Assembly: GCA_021818665.1 (NCBI GenBank)
Contig: JAKATQ010000001.1
Span: 1-49,035, forward strand
DNA from: Nanobdellota archaeon
Lineage (GTDB): Archaea; Nanobdellota; Nanobdellia; Parvarchaeales; Parvarchaeaceae
Length of the DNA: 49,035 nucleotides
Direction: 5' to 3'
Of the stretch, positions 31,154 through 39,896 are shown one piece after another. The notes beneath the pieces are model-generated. The model had not been told where the DNA came from, ran no database searches, and worked only from the letters and a program-made list of their open reading frames with translations. The translations under genes were made by a program, and so were the position numbers. Each line of letters begins with the position of its first letter. Within the stretch, counting starts at the first letter, position 1.

Positions 31154-31932
31154 CTAAGCGCCTCTATCGCACCTTTAGTCCATATTATAAGTCTTCCGGG
31201 TTCTCCCGCGTGAGAAACGTCCGCTATCGACAGCCCGTCGACCTTCTTTACGGTCACGTTAAGGTTCCTAGCCGCCCGGGTTATCTTTGAATCGTCAGTC
31301 GTGACCAGCAATGGCCCCAGCCGAATCTTGTATCTTCTTCCTCTCAGCTTGCCCTTACCGGCGCGAAGCCTCCTCTCTCCGATCCTCTCCAGTTCTCCTC
31401 CAAGACCGACGCTTACCAGGGCCTTTTTAGCGTCTTTGGTCTTTGAAAGCTGGTTTATGGCGTCTTCCAAGACGAGCGGGAAAGGCACCAGTTCGGCAAC
31501 TGAATGGAACCGCGATACCAGCTCCTTGACAGCCGACGCCGCTATCGCACTCCTTATGGCGAGCACCATCTCTTTTTTGTTCATCTTTTTCACTAGGACT
31601 TTTTCGGCTCTCGGGGGATGCGCTTGCCTGCCGCCCACTGTATTCGGCGCCACCGCGCCGACGTAAGAAAATGACGTGCCTATGTGGGACATCGTCTTCT
31701 TCGGTGTCCTAGTGCGGCCTCCGTATACGGTCTTGTAGGAGCGCCTGCGTTTTGTCAGTTCCGCTGCTTTTCGCTTTCCTGCGAGGGGATCTGTGTACTT
31801 TAGCTGGAACTTTTTTGACTCTTCGGTTAGATACGCTCTCCTTACGAGTTCGGGATCTATCTCTTCGGCGAACACCTTCGGCAGCTCTATGCTGCCGGTC
31901 TTCTTGTTTTCTAGGGACATCAAGTCTACCAT
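31150..31932 (-). CDS. rpl4: Large-subunit ribosomal protein uL4
   Basis: The 260-residue archaeal L4 contains GRTRTPKKTMSHIGTSFSYV, then GGRQAHPPRAEKVLVKKMNK (the tunnel-lining loop region) and LRGRRYKIRLGPLLVTTDDS. It starts 1 nt after L3 and overlaps L23 by 4 nt. Confidence 0.96.
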   Translation of the reverse strand: MVDLMSLENKKTGSIELPKVFAEEIDPELVRRAYLTEESKKFQLKYTDPLAGKRKAAELTKRRRSYKTVYGGRTRTPKKTMSHIGTSFSYVGAVAPNTVGGRQAHPPRAEKVLVKKMNKKEMVLAIRSAIAASAVKELVSRFHSVAELVPFPLVLEDAINQLSKTKDAKKALVSVGLGGELERIGERRLRAGKGKLRGRRYKIRLGPLLVTTDDSKITRAARNLNVTVKKVDGLSIADVSHAGEPGRLIIWTKGAIEALR

Positions 31933-31933
31933 A

Positions 31934-32884
31934 TCACCTTAGGAACGTAACTTTCACAGGTTCCGCCTTTTTGTTCGGTCTTAGCGCCTTCCTAACGATT
32001 ATGAGCCTTCCCGCGCTGCCTGGTACAGAGCCCTTAAGCACGACAGCAGTGCCGGTTATGTTACCGTATCTTCTGTATCCGCTGGCTATCGCAAGCTCCT
32101 TTGGGTCTTTTACGGTCTTCAAGACGAACTTGTTATATTCTACCCTGGAGTTGAATCCCAAACGACCATGCTGTGGCACCGTGAACTGGACCTTTGCCAT
32201 GCTTTCTGCGCCCAGGTTTCCGGCTTTTCTCCTAGATTTGCTGGCGTGTACCGGATATATCTTGACCCCAAAACGCTTTACGGAACCTTCGAAGCCTTTT
32301 CCTTTCGTGACGGCCGATACGTCTACGAACGAGCCGTCCTTTATGACCGATGACACGTCGATCTCTGTGCCGAGGAGTTTTTTTGCTAGCGTATACTTCG
32401 ACTCAGCGTCCCCGCCGAGGCCTATTTCGAACAGTTCTGGTTTCTTTTTAAGGTCTACCAGCCACGGCTGGGTAGAAACGAGCAGTCTGATGTCCTTGGC
32501 CGCACGCCTGAATTTTTCCGTATCGGAGTCATGTTCCTTGAATTTCCTGGTCCTAGAGATGTTATTATTGAGCCCATGAGCCCAGCTTTCACCCACTGTT
32601 CCCTTTGAGTCATAAAATCTTATCGCACATGCCACCATCGGCGGGCATTCCAATATCGTGCCTGCTGTGAGCACTTCGCTCTTGAACGTGGGGGAATTCT
32701 TGTCGCTGTCTTGGTAGACTAACTGTATCATGCCTACTTTATAGCCGGCAAAACTACTTATCTCGTCGGCTGAAAGCCTGCCGAAGTTAGTGAAATTATG
32801 ATACGGCCTGTCGCTCCTAGTTATAGGATAGTACTGCATGCTCCCCCTTCTCGGGGTACTCTTCTTGGTAACCTGATGTCCCAT
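31934..32884 (-). CDS. rpl3: Large-subunit ribosomal protein uL3
   Basis: This is a 316-residue archaeal L3 and the first gene of the ribosomal block. It contains RRGSMQYYPITRSDRPYHNF, then GYKVGMIQLVYQD. The conserved VTKGKGFEGSVKRFGVKI and RRKAGNLG segments near the peptidyl-transferase centre follow. A TATA-like TATTTAAATA lies about 47-56 nt upstream and overlaps the pyruvate kinase stop. Confidence 0.96.
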   Translation of the reverse strand: MGHQVTKKSTPRRGSMQYYPITRSDRPYHNFTNFGRLSADEISSFAGYKVGMIQLVYQDSDKNSPTFKSEVLTAGTILECPPMVACAIRFYDSKGTVGESWAHGLNNNISRTRKFKEHDSDTEKFRRAAKDIRLLVSTQPWLVDLKKKPELFEIGLGGDAESKYTLAKKLLGTEIDVSSVIKDGSFVDVSAVTKGKGFEGSVKRFGVKIYPVHASKSRRKAGNLGAESMAKVQFTVPQHGRLGFNSRVEYNKFVLKTVKDPKELAIASGYRRYGNITGTAVVLKGSVPGSAGRLIIVRKALRPNKKAEPVKVTFLR

Positions 32885-32930
32885 ATTGTAGCGTTTTTAC
32901 AAGTCCAATAGATAGTTATTGTGTCAAGTT

Positions 32931-32940
32931 TATTTAAATA
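32931..32940 (-). promoter_or_regulatory. TATA-like box for the L3-L4-L23 unit
   Basis: TATTTAAATA lies 47-56 nt before the L3 ATG, allowing a leader of roughly 20 nt. It overlaps the end of pyk. Confidence 0.45.
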
Positions 32941-34280
32941 CTTATTAATTCCAAAGAATTCGCGGGTCCGTGTTCGACGGTGCTCCGTATGACGAGAGTC
33001 GTGCCCTTTATGCCGAACCTGCGTCCTGCACCATCGATGAACTTCCTTACGCCGGTGTCTAGGTTCTCAAAGTAAAAAGGTTCTACGCCTCTCGCTATGT
33101 TAAGTTTGTCCAGTACGTTTTTCTTGTCGGTGAGGGCGAATATCCTGGCGTTGGTGTGGTACCTAGATAAGTTTATCGGACCGGCCCCTCCCCTGGTCAG
33201 AAAGACGACGTTCTTTACGCCGGCACTCAATATTATGTACGCTGCAGCGCCTACGAGCGCCTCGTGCGGGCCGGATTCCCTATGCTCTTGCGGGTCGTCA
33301 AAGTACTGCGACTTCCACGTTATGCGTTTGAGCATCTCGAACGCACGCAGCGGGTAAGCGCCTATAGCCGTCTCTTCGGACAGCATCACCGCGTCAGATC
33401 CCTCGTAAACGGAATTGAACACGTCGTTCACCTCCGCCCTTGTAGGCATAACGTTCGTGGTCATGGATTCCAGCATCTGTGTGGCGGTTATCACAGGTCT
33501 CCTGAGCTGGTTCGAAGCACGTATAAGTTTTCTCTGCACCAATGGTACCTCCGCTATGTCTATGTTTAGCCCTAAGTCGCCTCTGGCTATCATTATCGCG
33601 TCAGATGCTATGGCTATCTCCTTGAAGTTTCTAAGTGCCTCACGCCTCTCTATCTTGGATACGAGAACGATGTCTTCACCGACTATGTCTCTGACTTTAG
33701 TCACGTCTTTTTTACGCGAAACGAAAGACAGGGCGAACGAAGTTATTCCTTTTTTAAGCCCGAAGCTTATCGCGGCCTTGTCATTCTTGGTCGGGTAGCT
33801 CCTCTCATAAAGCAGGCCCTGGGAATTTATACTCTGTCTATCGAGCAGTGTGCCGCTGTTCATCGCCCTAACGACAAGCTTCCCCTTCAGCTTGTCTATT
33901 ATCTTGAGTTCAAGTTTCCCATCCGCAAGCTTTATTCCGCCCTTCGACGGCAGTTCACTCAATATCTGCCGCGATACCGGTATCTGGCAATCTGGGCCGA
34001 GCGAGTAAGTCTCGCCCTCTAATAATTCTAGTTTGCCGCCGATGGGGTTCCCTGTCCTTATCTTTGGTCCCGGAAGGTCGAGAAGTATGGAAACGTGTTT
34101 GTTCAGCCTAGCGTTTATGTCGTTTATCATATCTATAAGTCTGCCGAAGTAATCCGGAGTATTATGAGAAAAATTCAGGCGGAATATGCTTGCGCCTCCC
34201 GCTGCGAATTTTTTTATCGTCTGTTCGGAGTCTGAGGCGGGCCCGAGTGTTATTACAGTCTTTATCTGGTAGTTATTCAT
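32934..34280 (-). CDS. pyk: Pyruvate kinase
   Basis: It converts phosphoenolpyruvate and ADP to pyruvate and ATP, the last step of glycolysis. The 448-residue protein contains TVITLGPASDSEQTIKKFAA, FRLNFSHNT (substrate binding), ILLDLPGPKIRTG, and VSKIERREAL with the catalytic Lys. It then has IMIARGDLGLNI and the signature RPVITATQMLESM, followed by SDAVMLSEETAIGAYPL. It lacks an obvious extra C-terminal domain. With the ADP-forming acyl-CoA synthetase at 41746 it suggests substrate-level ATP production. Confidence 0.96.
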   Translation of the reverse strand: MNNYQIKTVITLGPASDSEQTIKKFAAGGASIFRLNFSHNTPDYFGRLIDMINDINARLNKHVSILLDLPGPKIRTGNPIGGKLELLEGETYSLGPDCQIPVSRQILSELPSKGGIKLADGKLELKIIDKLKGKLVVRAMNSGTLLDRQSINSQGLLYERSYPTKNDKAAISFGLKKGITSFALSFVSRKKDVTKVRDIVGEDIVLVSKIERREALRNFKEIAIASDAIMIARGDLGLNIDIAEVPLVQRKLIRASNQLRRPVITATQMLESMTTNVMPTRAEVNDVFNSVYEGSDAVMLSEETAIGAYPLRAFEMLKRITWKSQYFDDPQEHRESGPHEALVGAAAYIILSAGVKNVVFLTRGGAGPINLSRYHTNARIFALTDKKNVLDKLNIARGVEPFYFENLDTGVRKFIDGAGRRFGIKGTTLVIRSTVEHGPANSLELISI

Positions 34281-34371
34281 AAGGAAGATAGGAAACGACT
34301 CGTTATATTAGTTTTGTTTATCGATATGGTCCTTAAGGCCGTTCAAGTGCGTATTACTCATCCATGAATAT

Positions 34372-36675
34372 CTACTGTATAGTTCCGATAGAAACCGAAG
34401 GCATGTCACCGAACGGCGGATAGTCTCTTATCCTAACATAATAGAGCGGCGGTGTTGTAAGCGAAGTTTTGTAGTTTAGTATGGCGCTGAACGGTATGTT
34501 TGTAGGCGTATATCCTGTACTGACACTTTTTACTTGTACGTAGTTGAAAAACAGAAGTACGTTCGAGCCTGTCGCTGCTATCCCGTACAGGTTGTTGCTC
34601 GCAGTGTTAGAAACGGCTATGGCGCTCGTATTTGTGTACGAAGAACTAGAAGTCGCATACTGCAGGTTGATAAAGCCGGGTTTTCCCAAGTATATCGTTT
34701 CTCCGTCCATCGTGGTGTTTATGTTGCCGAACTGAAAAGATTCCGGTGAGGTCGTCTTTGTAAACGGACCTGCGAACCATTCGAACACCGCTGGATAACT
34801 GTACGTGGCGGTTGTAAGTACGTTTACACCCTGCGATGCTGTCGTATTTGTGGTAAGATTATTGTTCACGGTATAAGCTCCTGTGGAGCCCGTTCCTTGG
34901 TTATCGACGGCCCACTGCGAGCCGAGCGACGTACCGGAGAAGTTGTAGTAAAACGTGAATACCTCCGCGCCGTCGTCATAAGCCCCGTATTTTGACGACC
35001 ATTCCGGCGCCTCTCCGGTGTTCTTTGGATTCATAACGTCGTAAGATGTAGGGAAAAACGCCATATATATGCCAAGACTGGAAAACGCAGGTATATTGCC
35101 TATATTGAGCCAGTAAACTGTCGATTTGCTTGCCGAGCCTGGGGCCAGAAAACCGATGTTTTGAGGGCTACCATCGTGCTCTCCTTTAATATCATTCGCA
35201 TTGCCGGTCAACGGCATCCATATCACGTTGTTTTCTCTCACTATCGGACCAGACGCCATGCCATTTGTGTATAACTGATTTATCTGTATAGATGAAAGAG
35301 CCGCGGTGTACACCTGCAAGTTGGTTATAGCTCCGTTTATGCCATTGAGAGTCTGGCCTCCCCCGGTCAAGTTACCGGTATTACCGCCCACGGCGAAATA
35401 GTGCGACGAGCTGACATTCTCTTCCTGTCCTGGAGACGTTGAGCCCACGTCATTCACGTATACGGTGAAGCTTCCTGAGCCCGGCTGCGGACCGCCGTTT
35501 GAAAGCACTGCTGTGACCATTGTCCATGTGTGCAGCGGCACGGTGATTGATGAACATCCGGAGTCTCCGAAATAGTGCGTTGTAGAGTTGAAGGTGGAAA
35601 CGCACAGATTGCCGCTCTGATTTACATAGAACATTAGGCTTACCTGCGGTGCCCCTTCAGAATATATCCAGCTGCCCTGCGGATTGTAAGAATTCAACAA
35701 TACCCAAGCGTTTATAGTGAAGTCGCTCTCGAAATCAAGTGGGGCCGTAGTAGAATTATAGATAATGCTGTTAACGCCGTTGAACGTAGCTATGTCACCG
35801 CCCTCAAGCCAGCTCTTTATTATGGTGTCATTCTGGTAGAAGAACTGCACATTAGAAAGATTTTTGGCTTCGTAGTGCGAAAATCTGGAGGAGTCTATAG
35901 TAAGCTGTTGCTGGAACCCGTTGCCCGTTTTCTGACTCTGACTATTTGTAAAGGTTATGGGCAGAAGGTTGGCGGGGGTGAAGCACAGCGAACTCTCAAG
36001 ATTGAACTTCTGGACGTACACTATAACCCTTAAGTTTGGATAATACTGGTTGATTGGTATCTGCCCCTCGGACGCTCCGGATGGCGATTCTATGCTGGTA
36101 GAGTATAGAAGAGTATTCGACTGCCCATACACCGATATTGTGAAATTCACCCCGTGTACAAGGCTGCCGAATTCGTTGTAGAACGAGACATTGTAGTCCA
36201 GGTAACCGTTAAAGAAAACATACGATGTGTTTATGAAAGATATAGGGAGTTGGAACTTCAGATAAGCTTCCTGTTGGCCGTTGACGTTGGCGAGGGTTAC
36301 GTATCCGGTGTACGTCCCACCGGTGACGGGTAGTTCACCTATTGTGTTCAGCGCGAGCGAAGAGGCCACCTGATTGTTCCCAGAGGACAGCACTATGAAA
36401 TTTCCACATATGTATGACAGATCCTGGTTTAGTTGCGGAAGCGAAAACGAAAATACGGATGTAGCACCGGTCTGCTGCGATGCTATGTAAGATATCGAAC
36501 TACCAAGGCTGGTTTCTGCAAGAGCGAGGTTTTGGTTTATGTCGGATGAATTGAACCCCGAAGAATAATAGTAAGTGATTGCAAGGAAGGCGCTAAACAA
36601 CAACAATGCTATCCCCATTATTATTAGATACTCTACGGCGGCCTGACCGCCGCTCCCGAAACGTAGAAACACCAT
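34372..36675 (-). CDS. Pilin-like secreted protein with LamG and DUF2341-like domains
   Basis: The preferred start at 36675 gives 767 residues beginning MVFLRFGSGGQAAVEYLIIM, followed by GIALLLFSAFLA. The GGQAAVEY followed by a hydrophobic helix is a class III (type IV pilin-like) signal, cleaved before the Gln. The middle (roughly 300-480) resembles a LamG/concanavalin-like domain (DFESDFTINAWVLLNSYNPQ; WTMVTAVLSNGG). The part around 545-760 resembles DUF2341 (YWLNIGNIPAFSSLGIYMAF). Many sequons are present. It should be a surface or pilus-associated binding protein, perhaps for glycans. The start at 36705 would overlap tmk and add ten residues. It follows tmk with a 1-nt gap. Confidence 0.8.
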   Translation of the reverse strand: MVFLRFGSGGQAAVEYLIIMGIALLLFSAFLAITYYYSSGFNSSDINQNLALAETSLGSSISYIASQQTGATSVFSFSLPQLNQDLSYICGNFIVLSSGNNQVASSLALNTIGELPVTGGTYTGYVTLANVNGQQEAYLKFQLPISFINTSYVFFNGYLDYNVSFYNEFGSLVHGVNFTISVYGQSNTLLYSTSIESPSGASEGQIPINQYYPNLRVIVYVQKFNLESSLCFTPANLLPITFTNSQSQKTGNGFQQQLTIDSSRFSHYEAKNLSNVQFFYQNDTIIKSWLEGGDIATFNGVNSIIYNSTTAPLDFESDFTINAWVLLNSYNPQGSWIYSEGAPQVSLMFYVNQSGNLCVSTFNSTTHYFGDSGCSSITVPLHTWTMVTAVLSNGGPQPGSGSFTVYVNDVGSTSPGQEENVSSSHYFAVGGNTGNLTGGGQTLNGINGAITNLQVYTAALSSIQINQLYTNGMASGPIVRENNVIWMPLTGNANDIKGEHDGSPQNIGFLAPGSASKSTVYWLNIGNIPAFSSLGIYMAFFPTSYDVMNPKNTGEAPEWSSKYGAYDDGAEVFTFYYNFSGTSLGSQWAVDNQGTGSTGAYTVNNNLTTNTTASQGVNVLTTATYSYPAVFEWFAGPFTKTTSPESFQFGNINTTMDGETIYLGKPGFINLQYATSSSSYTNTSAIAVSNTASNNLYGIAATGSNVLLFFNYVQVKSVSTGYTPTNIPFSAILNYKTSLTTPPLYYVRIRDYPPFGDMPSVSIGTIQ

Positions 36676-36676
36676 A

Positions 36677-37276
36677 TCAGTTTTTTGCAAGAAATTTGTC
36701 GACAATGCCGCCTATCTTTTCGCTAACTATTGCAGCGTCCGCATCGCCATCAACGACCTTGAGGTGAAATTCTCTGGCCACGTGAAGATACATCTGCCGC
36801 ACCTTAGTTAGTCGCTCTCTGTCTGAGAAGAGCTGCAAGTTGTCTTCTTCTCCCGACAATCTATAAATTGACGTCTTTGCCGGGACATCTATAAGGATGC
36901 CAAGATCTGGCATTCTAAAGTTAAGGTTTATGTATCTCAACCATTTGTAATTTACTTTAGAAACGTAGCCGTAAGCTAGTGTCGAGAAGAGGTACCTGTC
37001 GCATATCACTATCTTACCTCTCGACACCGCCGGCTCTATAGTGTTTTCCAGATGGTGCGCCCTGTCGGCACAGAACAATAGTTGCATTGCTCTGGGACTA
37101 GTCATCCATTCTCCGTTAAGGGCCGCTTTCGAAAGACCACCCACTATGCTCGTGGTGGGCTCTTTTGTGAGCACGACAGATCTACCTGAAGTCCTAAGTC
37201 TGTTAGCGAGCATGACAGACTGCGTAGAGAGGCCGGAACCGTCTATCCCTTCGAGAACTATGAACTTTCCCTTCAT
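36677..37276 (-). CDS. tmk: Thymidylate kinase-like protein with a P-loop Lys-to-Leu change
   Basis: This 199-residue dTMP-kinase fold protein has LEGIDGSGLSTQ (Walker A, 8-19), KEPTTS, RAMQLLFCADRAHHLENTIE, CDRYLFSTLAYGY (DRY) and a lid region RLTKVRQMYL. The Walker A lysine, normally GIDGSGKST, is Leu here. Either it uses a variant active site or it is a regulatory or partner subunit of the kinase encoded directly upstream. It overlaps that gene by 4 nt and is 1 nt from the pilin-like gene. Confidence 0.85.
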   Translation of the reverse strand: MKGKFIVLEGIDGSGLSTQSVMLANRLRTSGRSVVLTKEPTTSIVGGLSKAALNGEWMTSPRAMQLLFCADRAHHLENTIEPAVSRGKIVICDRYLFSTLAYGYVSKVNYKWLRYINLNFRMPDLGILIDVPAKTSIYRLSGEEDNLQLFSDRERLTKVRQMYLHVAREFHLKVVDGDADAAIVSEKIGGIVDKFLAKN

Positions 37277-37905
37277 GCGGCACCGCCGATTAGCCTGCTT
37301 AGTTTTACTTGTATGTCTCGTGATACCGCATTCTTATCTCCAGAACCATCCACTACGAACCAGTTTTCGGAATAAAACTTGTCTTTCATAAGGGTGTCAT
37401 AGTTATGCCTTACCATAGTGAGAAGCTGCTGGTCTTTCTCAAACTTGTCTTCCGATTCTCCCGCCTCGGCTTTCTGCTTTCCCTTTCGCGCCATAGAAAC
37501 GCTTAGAGGTATATTTATGTAGAACACTGCTAATGGCTGCTCTAGACCGAGCATCCACGTCAGAGCTTTAGCCCTTTGATAATCAAAGCCGTTGGCGCAC
37601 TGGTATGCAATCGTGGAAAACAAATATCTGTCCATAAGTACAAACCCTTCATCAAGCGCTTTCCTGACTTTCCCTATATCCTTCACCATGTCGAGTATAT
37701 ACACGAGAAACTGCTCATCCACCGATAGTTGGATCTTGGAATAAAGGAAGGACTCTATTATCTTTCCGTATTGTGACGAATAATCCGGGTATGAAAATGA
37801 AGCGACCTTGAATCCCTTTCCCTCTAGCCACTCGCGCAAAAGTTTTGATTGCGTGGCTTTGCCGGCGCCGTCGGTACCTTCTAGTACAAGCAATTTTCCT
37901 GTCAT
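37273..37905 (-). CDS. tmk: Thymidylate kinase, canonical P-loop
   Basis: It phosphorylates dTMP to dTDP. From the ATG at 37905 the protein is 210 residues and begins MTGKLLVLEGTDGAGKATQS, with an intact Walker A GTDGAGKA. The DRY motif (LMDRYLFSTIAYQCANGFDY) is clear. A longer frame to 37974 would add 23 residues and overlap polD; it is not favoured. Its 3' end overlaps the second tmk-like gene by 4 nt. The two proteins are only distantly alike, so this is an old paralogous pair. Confidence 0.88.
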   Translation of the reverse strand: MTGKLLVLEGTDGAGKATQSKLLREWLEGKGFKVASFSYPDYSSQYGKIIESFLYSKIQLSVDEQFLVYILDMVKDIGKVRKALDEGFVLMDRYLFSTIAYQCANGFDYQRAKALTWMLGLEQPLAVFYINIPLSVSMARKGKQKAEAGESEDKFEKDQQLLTMVRHNYDTLMKDKFYSENWFVVDGSGDKNAVSRDIQVKLSRLIGGAA

Positions 37906-37921
37906 AATATTAGAAAAGGAT

Positions 37922-39361
37922 TCAGCCTTTAATACCTTTCTTATAAATCTGGACTTTCTCGCCCAAGAAATCAAGTATCTGGAAACTTTTGTCTCTCAAA
38001 TTAACGATGGGTACCTTTGCTATCTCGGGTTCTATGCCGTATTTTTTCTGATACGACGTCTGATATTGCCAGCACGAAGAGTTTATCAGCACGGTCTCCT
38101 TATATTTCGACGCCAATGCTTTGTGTATGTGACCTGTCGCGTATATATCCGGGGTTTCGTCTATCACCAGATAATCCCTCGGCAGCGGCATAATCTGCGT
38201 AGAGCCGTGCGTCGGCGCTAGGTGCCGGGATTTGAGCTGTATCTTCATTATAGCAGCTATGTCGTCCGGTTCCATCTTATTGTACTTTGCTATCGAGTTG
38301 GCGTAGTATGTCAGACTGAAACCGTGATACCCTAGTAGGCTGCGTTTTATTGCGCCGATGGAAAGGTTTACCTGGTATGGATTTGAAAGGAACGTCGCGT
38401 TCTGCAGCTCGTACATCTTTGACGCGAACGCCGGGTCCAATCTCGGCTGCGGTTCCGCTATATGTGTCGCATCGTGGTTACCCTGCGCTATTATAAGTTT
38501 TATGTTTTTTGGTATCCTGTCTAGTATCTTATAAAGCGCCTCGTACTGTGCGCCGAGGTCTTTTATAGTGAGTTCCTTTTCCTGTCCCGGGTATACGCCT
38601 ACGCCGTCGACCAGGTCGCCGTTTATGACCAAGAAACGTACCTTCTTGGCGATCTCGGCGTATTCCTCAACATCCCCGTTTATCCAGCGTATGAACAACT
38701 CCATCGGTTCCTTTGCAAAAAGTTTTGAGCCGATATGCACGTCAGACAGGAAAAGCGCATAGCTGTCCGGGATATCGGACGGCATTGTGTCCTTTATGGT
38801 TATATCCGGCAGGATGATGTCATTTATGAATATCGCGTCGCCGGATTTCCTGCCTTTTATTATGACTACCTGGTCCGGTAACAGGTCCTGGTTTATTACA
38901 GAAGACAGTGCGCGACCGGATGAAACGCTGTCCTCTATGTCCAATACCATATACTTCTTCACCGGGCTCACAGATATCTTGGATATCATCGCGATCGTCT
39001 TCACCTCTGAGCCCGGCGGCATCCCTTTTGCAGTCGATAGCGAAACTATGTTCGCCCGGTCCTTCTCTACCAGCATTGTCCTGAGCCGCTCGAACCTGTC
39101 GTTGAAGTAAGCTACCCACTCTGCTGGTTTTGATGGCGAAGTCGCCCCGTCATAGTTCTTTATCACTTCCACCATCGTGTCCGAAAGACTTTCATCTTCC
39201 GCGCGGTTAAGGTCGTAGAGTTCCTGCCTTCCAAGAAACGTTATGTTGCGTTCCTTTAGCATCTTTAGCAGACCGTCTATGTCTTTTATCTCGACGTTCT
39301 TGACGGACGCATCGACTAGTATTCCATTTGCAAAGAACAGTTCTAGGTCCTTATCGTCCAT
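37922..39361 (-). CDS. polB: DNA polymerase D small subunit (DP1)
   Basis: This is the exonuclease-type small subunit of the euryarchaeal/DPANN replicative PolD. The 479-residue protein has an OB-fold region (about 110-200) and a calcineurin-like phosphoesterase domain. That domain contains ALFLSDVHIGS, VINGDLVDGVGVYPGQE, IIAQGNHDATH, LLGYHGFSL and IYATGHIHKALAS, so the metal-binding Asp, His and Asn positions are present. The short N-terminal region before the OB fold fits a compact DP1. It heads an operon with two thymidylate kinases. A TATA-like ATTTAAACG lies about 22-30 nt upstream. Confidence 0.93.
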   Translation of the reverse strand: MDDKDLELFFANGILVDASVKNVEIKDIDGLLKMLKERNITFLGRQELYDLNRAEDESLSDTMVEVIKNYDGATSPSKPAEWVAYFNDRFERLRTMLVEKDRANIVSLSTAKGMPPGSEVKTIAMISKISVSPVKKYMVLDIEDSVSSGRALSSVINQDLLPDQVVIIKGRKSGDAIFINDIILPDITIKDTMPSDIPDSYALFLSDVHIGSKLFAKEPMELFIRWINGDVEEYAEIAKKVRFLVINGDLVDGVGVYPGQEKELTIKDLGAQYEALYKILDRIPKNIKLIIAQGNHDATHIAEPQPRLDPAFASKMYELQNATFLSNPYQVNLSIGAIKRSLLGYHGFSLTYYANSIAKYNKMEPDDIAAIMKIQLKSRHLAPTHGSTQIMPLPRDYLVIDETPDIYATGHIHKALASKYKETVLINSSCWQYQTSYQKKYGIEPEIAKVPIVNLRDKSFQILDFLGEKVQIYKKGIKG

Positions 39362-39382
39362 GCACTATAAGTGCGAACAGTC

Positions 39383-39390
39383 GTTTAAAT
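39383..39390 (-). promoter_or_regulatory. TATA-like box for the polB-tmk-tmk operon
   Basis: ATTTAAAC on the minus strand lies 22-29 nt before the polB ATG. Confidence 0.5.
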
Positions 39391-39392
39391 TC

Positions 39393-39695
39393 TTAAACAA
39401 ACGCTACTTCCGGAAAGCCAGAGTCGATTAGTATCTGTTTGGCCTTCGCTGTATGGTCGCCCTGAAGTTCTATCGAGTTGTTCTTGTATGTGCCGCCGCA
39501 TGCCAGCTTATTCTTTAGCTGCTTTGTCATGGCCTTGACATCCACGGTTTTCGGGTCTAGACCGTCTATTATCGTAAGTACCTTCTTGAATGACACTCTC
39601 TTGACGTAAATCCTTATCTTTTGTGTCTCCTGAGAAATGGTGCCGCAGATACACAAATCTTTTGGCAAACCGCAAACCGCACAAACTTCTGTCAT
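39393..39695 (-). CDS. sui1: Translation initiation factor aIF1 (SUI1 family)
   Basis: This 100-residue factor helps start-codon selection on the small subunit. The SUI1 fold is visible in IRIYVKRVSFKKVLTIIDGL, then LKNKLACGGTYKNNSIELQG, followed by DHTAKAKQILIDSGFPE. The N-terminus has CAVCGLPKDLCICG, a likely zinc site common in archaeal aIF1. The adjacent polB lies downstream on the same strand with a 31-nt gap and has its own promoter. Confidence 0.95.
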   Translation of the reverse strand: MTEVCAVCGLPKDLCICGTISQETQKIRIYVKRVSFKKVLTIIDGLDPKTVDVKAMTKQLKNKLACGGTYKNNSIELQGDHTAKAKQILIDSGFPEVAFV

Positions 39696-39748
39696 TATCT
39701 TTTTTTCTTCCTCTCCCCAAATAAGATAGTATATTATGCTGACACTGC

Positions 39749-39757
39749 GTATAAATA
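39749..39757. promoter_or_regulatory. TATA-like element, GTATAAATA, plus and/or minus strand
   Basis: CGTATAAATA lies 17-25 nt before the ATG of a 23-codon plus-strand frame. Its reverse reading lies about 54-62 nt before sui1, so it may serve either gene. Confidence 0.35.
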
Positions 39758-39773
39758 TCTTTCCAATAGCCGG

Positions 39774-39845
39774 ATGCCAAGGTTTAGATGCTATCAGGAC
39801 TGCGGACCGATGAGCGAAACTATGGTGTGCAATGATTACACGTAG
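39774..39845 (+). CDS. Possible 23-residue Cys-containing microprotein
   Basis: A leaderless-style ATG lies 17 nt after GTATAAATA and opens MPRFRCYQDCGPMSETMVCN, then DYT and TAG. Three cysteines in 23 residues (C6, C10, C19) could bind metal. No family is recognised and chance is quite possible. It lies in the otherwise empty 200-nt gap between sui1 and argS. Confidence 0.25.
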   Translation: MPRFRCYQDCGPMSETMVCNDYT

Positions 39846-39896
39846 TCCGAGCCGGGCGCAAAACAGATTTATTAGTTACGGCGTACTATTTAGCCT

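Noticed and set aside
31752..32579. Long plus-strand open frame (275 codons) opposite L4 and L3
   Set aside because: It is antisense to two unambiguous ribosomal protein genes, with low-complexity Ser/Leu/Phe-rich translation and no promoter.
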